Of a stretch of 32,123 bases of DNA, positions 29,281-32,123 are shown piece after piece. The notes below the pieces were generated by a model. The model saw only the letters and a list, made by a program, of their open reading frames with translations. It did no database searches and was not told the origin of the DNA. Every line of letters begins with the position of its first letter. Position 1 is the first letter of the stretch. A program made the position numbers and the translations under genes. This DNA is from Ferrithrix thermotolerans DSM 19514 (lineage in GTDB: Bacteria > Actinomycetota > Acidimicrobiia > Acidimicrobiales > Ilumatobacteraceae). The stretch is from positions 1 through 32,123 of the forward strand of contig CAMCZA010000005.1 in the NCBI GenBank assembly GCA_945885515.1. The letters are read 5' to 3'.

Positions 29281-29292
29281 TAGCATTTTGGC
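29281..29292 (+). promoter_or_regulatory. TANNNT -10-like hexamer TAGCAT, 6 nt before secG GTG; candidate leaderless promoter
   Basis: TAGCAT at 29281-29286, spacer TTTGGC, GTG at 29293. Confidence 0.45.
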
Positions 29293-29529
29293 GTGAGAAA
29301 TATAATTACCTATGTAACCCTTTTCGTTAATGTCATCGCAATGTTCTCAATGATCGTTGGCGTTTTACTACACAGCGGAAGAGGTGGAGGATTGTCAGAC
29401 ATGTTCGGGGGAGGAGGCTCTGCCGCTCTTGGTTCGGCCGCCGCAGAGAGAAATCTAAACCGAATAACAACAGTGTTTGCAGTTGCATGGGTTGTGACTG
29501 TAATTGCGTTGGGTTTACTGCTGGCTTAG
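29293..29529 (+). CDS. secG: Preprotein translocase subunit SecG
   Basis: 78 aa with two hydrophobic segments around LLHSGRGGGLSDMFGGGGSAALGSAAAERNLNRITT. Confidence 0.93.
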   Translation: MRNIITYVTLFVNVIAMFSMIVGVLLHSGRGGGLSDMFGGGGSAALGSAAAERNLNRITTVFAVAWVVTVIALGLLLA

Positions 29530-29571
29530 TTGTCAGCATTCACAGGTTTTTAGGATATATTTTTATTCCAC

Positions 29572-29655
29572 GTCGGAGTGGCGAAATTGGCAGACGCACC
29601 AGCTTAAGGGGCTGGCGCTCGTAAGGGCGTAGGGGTTCAAGTCCCCTCTTCGACA
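29572..29655 (+). tRNA. tRNA-Leu(AAG), class II with long variable arm
   Basis: Acceptor GTCGGAG/CTTCGAC (one G-U); anticodon stem-loop CCAGC-TTAAGGG-GCTGG; variable arm CGCTC-GTAA-GGGCG; T-arm AGGGG-TTCAAGT-CCCCT. Confidence 0.88.
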
Positions 29656-29687
29656 CTAGAAATCTTTCGGCGTACTATTCTTTGCTC

Positions 29688-31040
29688 GTGAATTCTTCTC
29701 GACAGTCGTTTAAGCAATTTTGGAAGTTTTTGACGCAGCCGCTAGGTGCACTCATATGGTCGTTTATTGCTGTGTTTCCAATCTGGTTTACTGGCGCAAA
29801 CGTTAAAAGGTTTCTCGTATATGTCGTGTTGTTTTCATTGATTCTGTCGGCGCCTGCGCTATCTGAAAAGTTTGGCAAAATTAAATATCTCAGTAGATTT
29901 CTTGCTATTTTATTTTGCGCTGGCTTGCTGATTTTAGAAAGATCATCTCTCTCATCGCTCGCGGTGAGTGTGATCGTAGTCTCGTCTTTACTTTTGACTG
30001 TCATCACTTATAGTCGACCGCCAATTCGACGAATTGTTGCCATCAATTTTGCTATTTTCTTTTGTCTTTTGTTGCCAACTGAGATCGGTTTCAGATTCGT
30101 CACCGAAAACTACAAGGGGTACAACTGGGATATGCTGATGGCTCGAAACTCAGGTTCCACCTCACATTATCAGTCTGTAGAAAATTTTAGGAGTTCGCGA
30201 TTAGACGGCCCAGGGTTAGTCCCATACCCAGTAATAACACGGACAGCGGCCGGGCTGCGCACAACTACTGACCAACCTGCTTCTTTCTTAGGAAGAATCT
30301 TAATCTTTGGAGGCTCGACTACCTTTTGTGGTGAAGTGCCAGATGATATGACGCCTTCGTCAACTCTTCAGCGACTTCTAAATGACCGCGGTGCCAAACG
30401 ACGGGTCGAAAATTTTGGAAAAAATGCAGCTACTTCTGCAGACCGTGTGACCGTTCTTGGAGGGGTAGATGATTTAAGCGAAGGTGACATCGTCATTTTT
30501 TATATCGGTATCAACGAGGCTGGCGTAGGTTTCACGCAAAAATTACAACCAATTAGATTAATCAGCAAGATCCCAGAGATTGGAACAGGTATTCAGAGAA
30601 TGGGTAACTATTCACGAATAGCCAATGTTCTTTATAGGAAACTTGTGTTTGGTTCAATTGTGGTGTCTGAGCAATCAAAATTAGATGCAATTCAACAATT
30701 TCAAAAGTCGATGGATGACGCCAAGGCAATCACGGATAAGGTTGGCGCGTCTCTGGTTCCTGTGTTGCAGGCAAATCTTTTCACTCGTAACCCATCAACC
30801 GCATACGACGACGAGCTTGGCAAGTTATATGGAAGTGAATTACGCGTTGTTGTGAGCGATCTGTATAAAAGATTGCAGGCAGTAATTTCAAGATACGAAT
30901 ATCACGGCGATGCAACAGCAGTCATGAATGACTTAGAACCGTCGCCATATTACGACTGGATGCATGTCAATGTTGCAGGTAATAAAAAAATTGCTAAATA
31001 TCTCGAAGAACATCTCGTAGCTTCGCAACTCATTGACTAA
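29688..31040 (+). CDS. Membrane-anchored SGNH/GDSL-hydrolase-like protein (N-terminal hydrophobic helices plus C-terminal SGNH domain); TTG 29682 is an alternative start
   Basis: Multiple N-terminal hydrophobic segments; LIFGGSTTFCGEVPD (block I-like), VENFGKNAATS (block II-like), FYIGINEAG (block III-like Asn), DWMHVNVAGNKKIA (block V-like DxxH). Confidence 0.75.
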   Translation: MNSSRQSFKQFWKFLTQPLGALIWSFIAVFPIWFTGANVKRFLVYVVLFSLILSAPALSEKFGKIKYLSRFLAILFCAGLLILERSSLSSLAVSVIVVSSLLLTVITYSRPPIRRIVAINFAIFFCLLLPTEIGFRFVTENYKGYNWDMLMARNSGSTSHYQSVENFRSSRLDGPGLVPYPVITRTAAGLRTTTDQPASFLGRILIFGGSTTFCGEVPDDMTPSSTLQRLLNDRGAKRRVENFGKNAATSADRVTVLGGVDDLSEGDIVIFYIGINEAGVGFTQKLQPIRLISKIPEIGTGIQRMGNYSRIANVLYRKLVFGSIVVSEQSKLDAIQQFQKSMDDAKAITDKVGASLVPVLQANLFTRNPSTAYDDELGKLYGSELRVVVSDLYKRLQAVISRYEYHGDATAVMNDLEPSPYYDWMHVNVAGNKKIAKYLEEHLVASQLID

Positions 31041-31171
31041 ATAGTGTTATCCTGACGCGACGTGTCGAGAATAATTCGAATTTCCAAATAGATATGGTCT
31101 GTCATGTTTGCAATCCAAACGACTCTCGTCGCATTCATCAGCAATGAGATCAATGAGACAGCTTTTTCAAC

Positions 31172-31255
31172 ATCGGCGAGGCGAAATTGGCAGACGCACC
31201 AGATTAAGGTGCTGGCGCTCGTAAGGGCGTAGGGGTCCAAGTTCCCTCTTCGACA
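31172..31255 (+). pseudogene. Decayed copy of tRNA-Leu (pseudo-tRNA)
   Basis: Acceptor ATCGGCG/CTTCGAC has A-C and C-T mismatches; U8 changed to A; anticodon stem CCAGA/GCTGG mismatch; TTC changed to TCC in the T-loop. Confidence 0.8.
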
Positions 31256-31287
31256 CTATGAATGTTTCGGCGTACTAATCTTTGCTC

Positions 31288-32123
31288 GTGGATTCTTCTC
31301 GCCAATCGCTTAAGCAATTTCGGAAGTTTTTGACGCAGTCTCTCGGCGCTCTCATTTGGTCGTTTATTGCGTTGGTTCCAATTTTGTTGTCCGGTGCCGC
31401 AATTGAAAGATTCCTTACTTATGTCGTGTTATTTGGATTGATTCTTCGGGCGCCAACACTTACTGGAAAGTTAGGCAAAATTAAATATCTGAGTGAGTCT
31501 CTTGTTGTTTTATTTTGCGGTGGTTTGCTGATTTTTGAGAAATCATCACTTGCGTCGCTCGCGGTAAGAGTTGTTCTTGTTCTTTTCCTACTCCTCGCAG
31601 TCATTATTTATCGCCGACCGTCAATTCGACGAATTGTTGTCGTCAATTTTGCCGTTCTTTTTTGTCTTTCGATACCAACTGAGATTGGTTTCAGATTCTT
31701 TACTAACTCTCAATCGTCTTCGCAATTTCAGATTGTGGACATTTTCAGAAACTCACGACCAGATGGTCCTGCAGCATGGCCAGTTGAGTTTACAACTAGC
31801 AGTACAAACGGTCTGCGGACTACAACAGATCAACCTGCTTCTTACTCGGGTCGAGTTTTAATTTTTGGAGGGTCAACAACCTTTTGTGCCGATGTGCCCG
31901 ACTTTATGACGTACCCATCGATACTCCAGCGTCGGCTAAATGACCGCGGTGCGAAACGTAGAGTAGAAAATTATGGAAAGAGTGCGGCGACTTCTACAGA
32001 CCGTGTGATCGTTCTTGAAGGTGTAAAGGATTTAAGTAAAGGTGACATTGTAATTTTTTATATAGGCGTCAATGAAGCTGGTGTCGGCTTTACGCAAAGA
32101 GAACTACCAGCCGGAATAATCAG
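31288..32123 (+). CDS. Second membrane/SGNH-hydrolase-like paralogue, intact frame open to the window end (absent from the ORF track because no stop is in the window)
   Basis: GTG GAT TCT TCT CGC... translates MDSSRQSLKQFRKFLTQSLGALIWSFIALVPILLSG...RVLIFGGSTTFCADVPDFMTYPSILQRRLNDRGAKRRVENYGKSAATSTDRVIVLEGVKDLSKGDIVIFYIGVNEAGVGFTQ. Confidence 0.82.
   Translation, partial: MDSSRQSLKQFRKFLTQSLGALIWSFIALVPILLSGAAIERFLTYVVLFGLILRAPTLTGKLGKIKYLSESLVVLFCGGLLIFEKSSLASLAVRVVLVLFLLLAVIIYRRPSIRRIVVVNFAVLFCLSIPTEIGFRFFTNSQSSSQFQIVDIFRNSRPDGPAAWPVEFTTSSTNGLRTTTDQPASYSGRVLIFGGSTTFCADVPDFMTYPSILQRRLNDRGAKRRVENYGKSAATSTDRVIVLEGVKDLSKGDIVIFYIGVNEAGVGFTQRELPAGII

Larger units (their letters stand above)
29572..32123 (+). 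repeat. Tandem repeat of a [tRNA-Leu + SGNH-like gene] unit, offset exactly 1600 bp; second unit runs off the window
   Basis: tRNA 29572 vs 31172 and GTG start 29688 vs 31288 keep the 1600-bp offset without indels; spacer and coding regions align. Confidence 0.9.

Noticed and set aside
29530-29571. Possible -35/-10 promoter (TTGTCA ... TATATT) upstream of tRNA-Leu(AAG)
   Set aside because: Spacing of about 20 nt is not convincing and several TA-rich hexamers compete; not confident enough to annotate.
31041-31171. Possible remnant gene or small RNA between the first SGNH gene and the pseudo-tRNA
   Set aside because: No clear motif, no strong hairpin with T-tract, and no homology seen to the region upstream of the first tRNA.
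31571-31861. 96-aa plus-strand ORF inside the second SGNH-like copy
   Set aside because: It is out of frame with the longer homologous reading frame that continues to the window end.
29572-32123. Integrative mobile element at the tRNA
   Set aside because: No integrase, transposase or phage gene in the window; the pattern is explained by tandem duplication, though sequence beyond the window could change this.

Overview
The window is an approximately 32 kb chromosomal segment from a moderate-GC, actinobacteria-like genome. Gene order suggests a relative of Acidimicrobiia, but that is inference only. It is mostly dense housekeeping content: trpB(partial)-trpA-bcp-fabZ; a convergent minus-strand FAS-II cluster (fabD-fabH-fabG-acpP-fabF); tRNA-Leu(CAA); a small coiled-coil gene plus an ANTAR response regulator; polA-rpsA-coaE-uvrB-uvrA-uvrC-rapZ; gap-pgk-tpiA; a five-gene peptide-type ABC transporter; and secG. 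The right end carries a 1600-bp-offset tandem repeat of [tRNA-Leu + membrane/SGNH-hydrolase-like gene]. The observations most worth following up are: (1) the transporter's solute-binding lipoprotein looks circularly permuted, with its canonical N-terminal block at the C-terminus, joined through a DxDGDG linker; (2) FabD carries a C-terminal biotinyl/lipoyl-like domain whose acceptor-lysine hairpin appears deleted; (3) the tRNA-Leu has an unusual AAG anticodon, and the downstream copy is a decayed pseudo-tRNA in front of an intact paralogous ORF; (4) TANNNT -10-like hexamers recur 6-9 nt upstream of start codons, suggesting leaderless transcription, and twice include the stop codon of the preceding gene; (5) yvcK and whiA are missing between rapZ and gap, and a transporter operon lies between tpiA and secG. 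No CRISPR array, rRNA, transposase or phage gene was seen.
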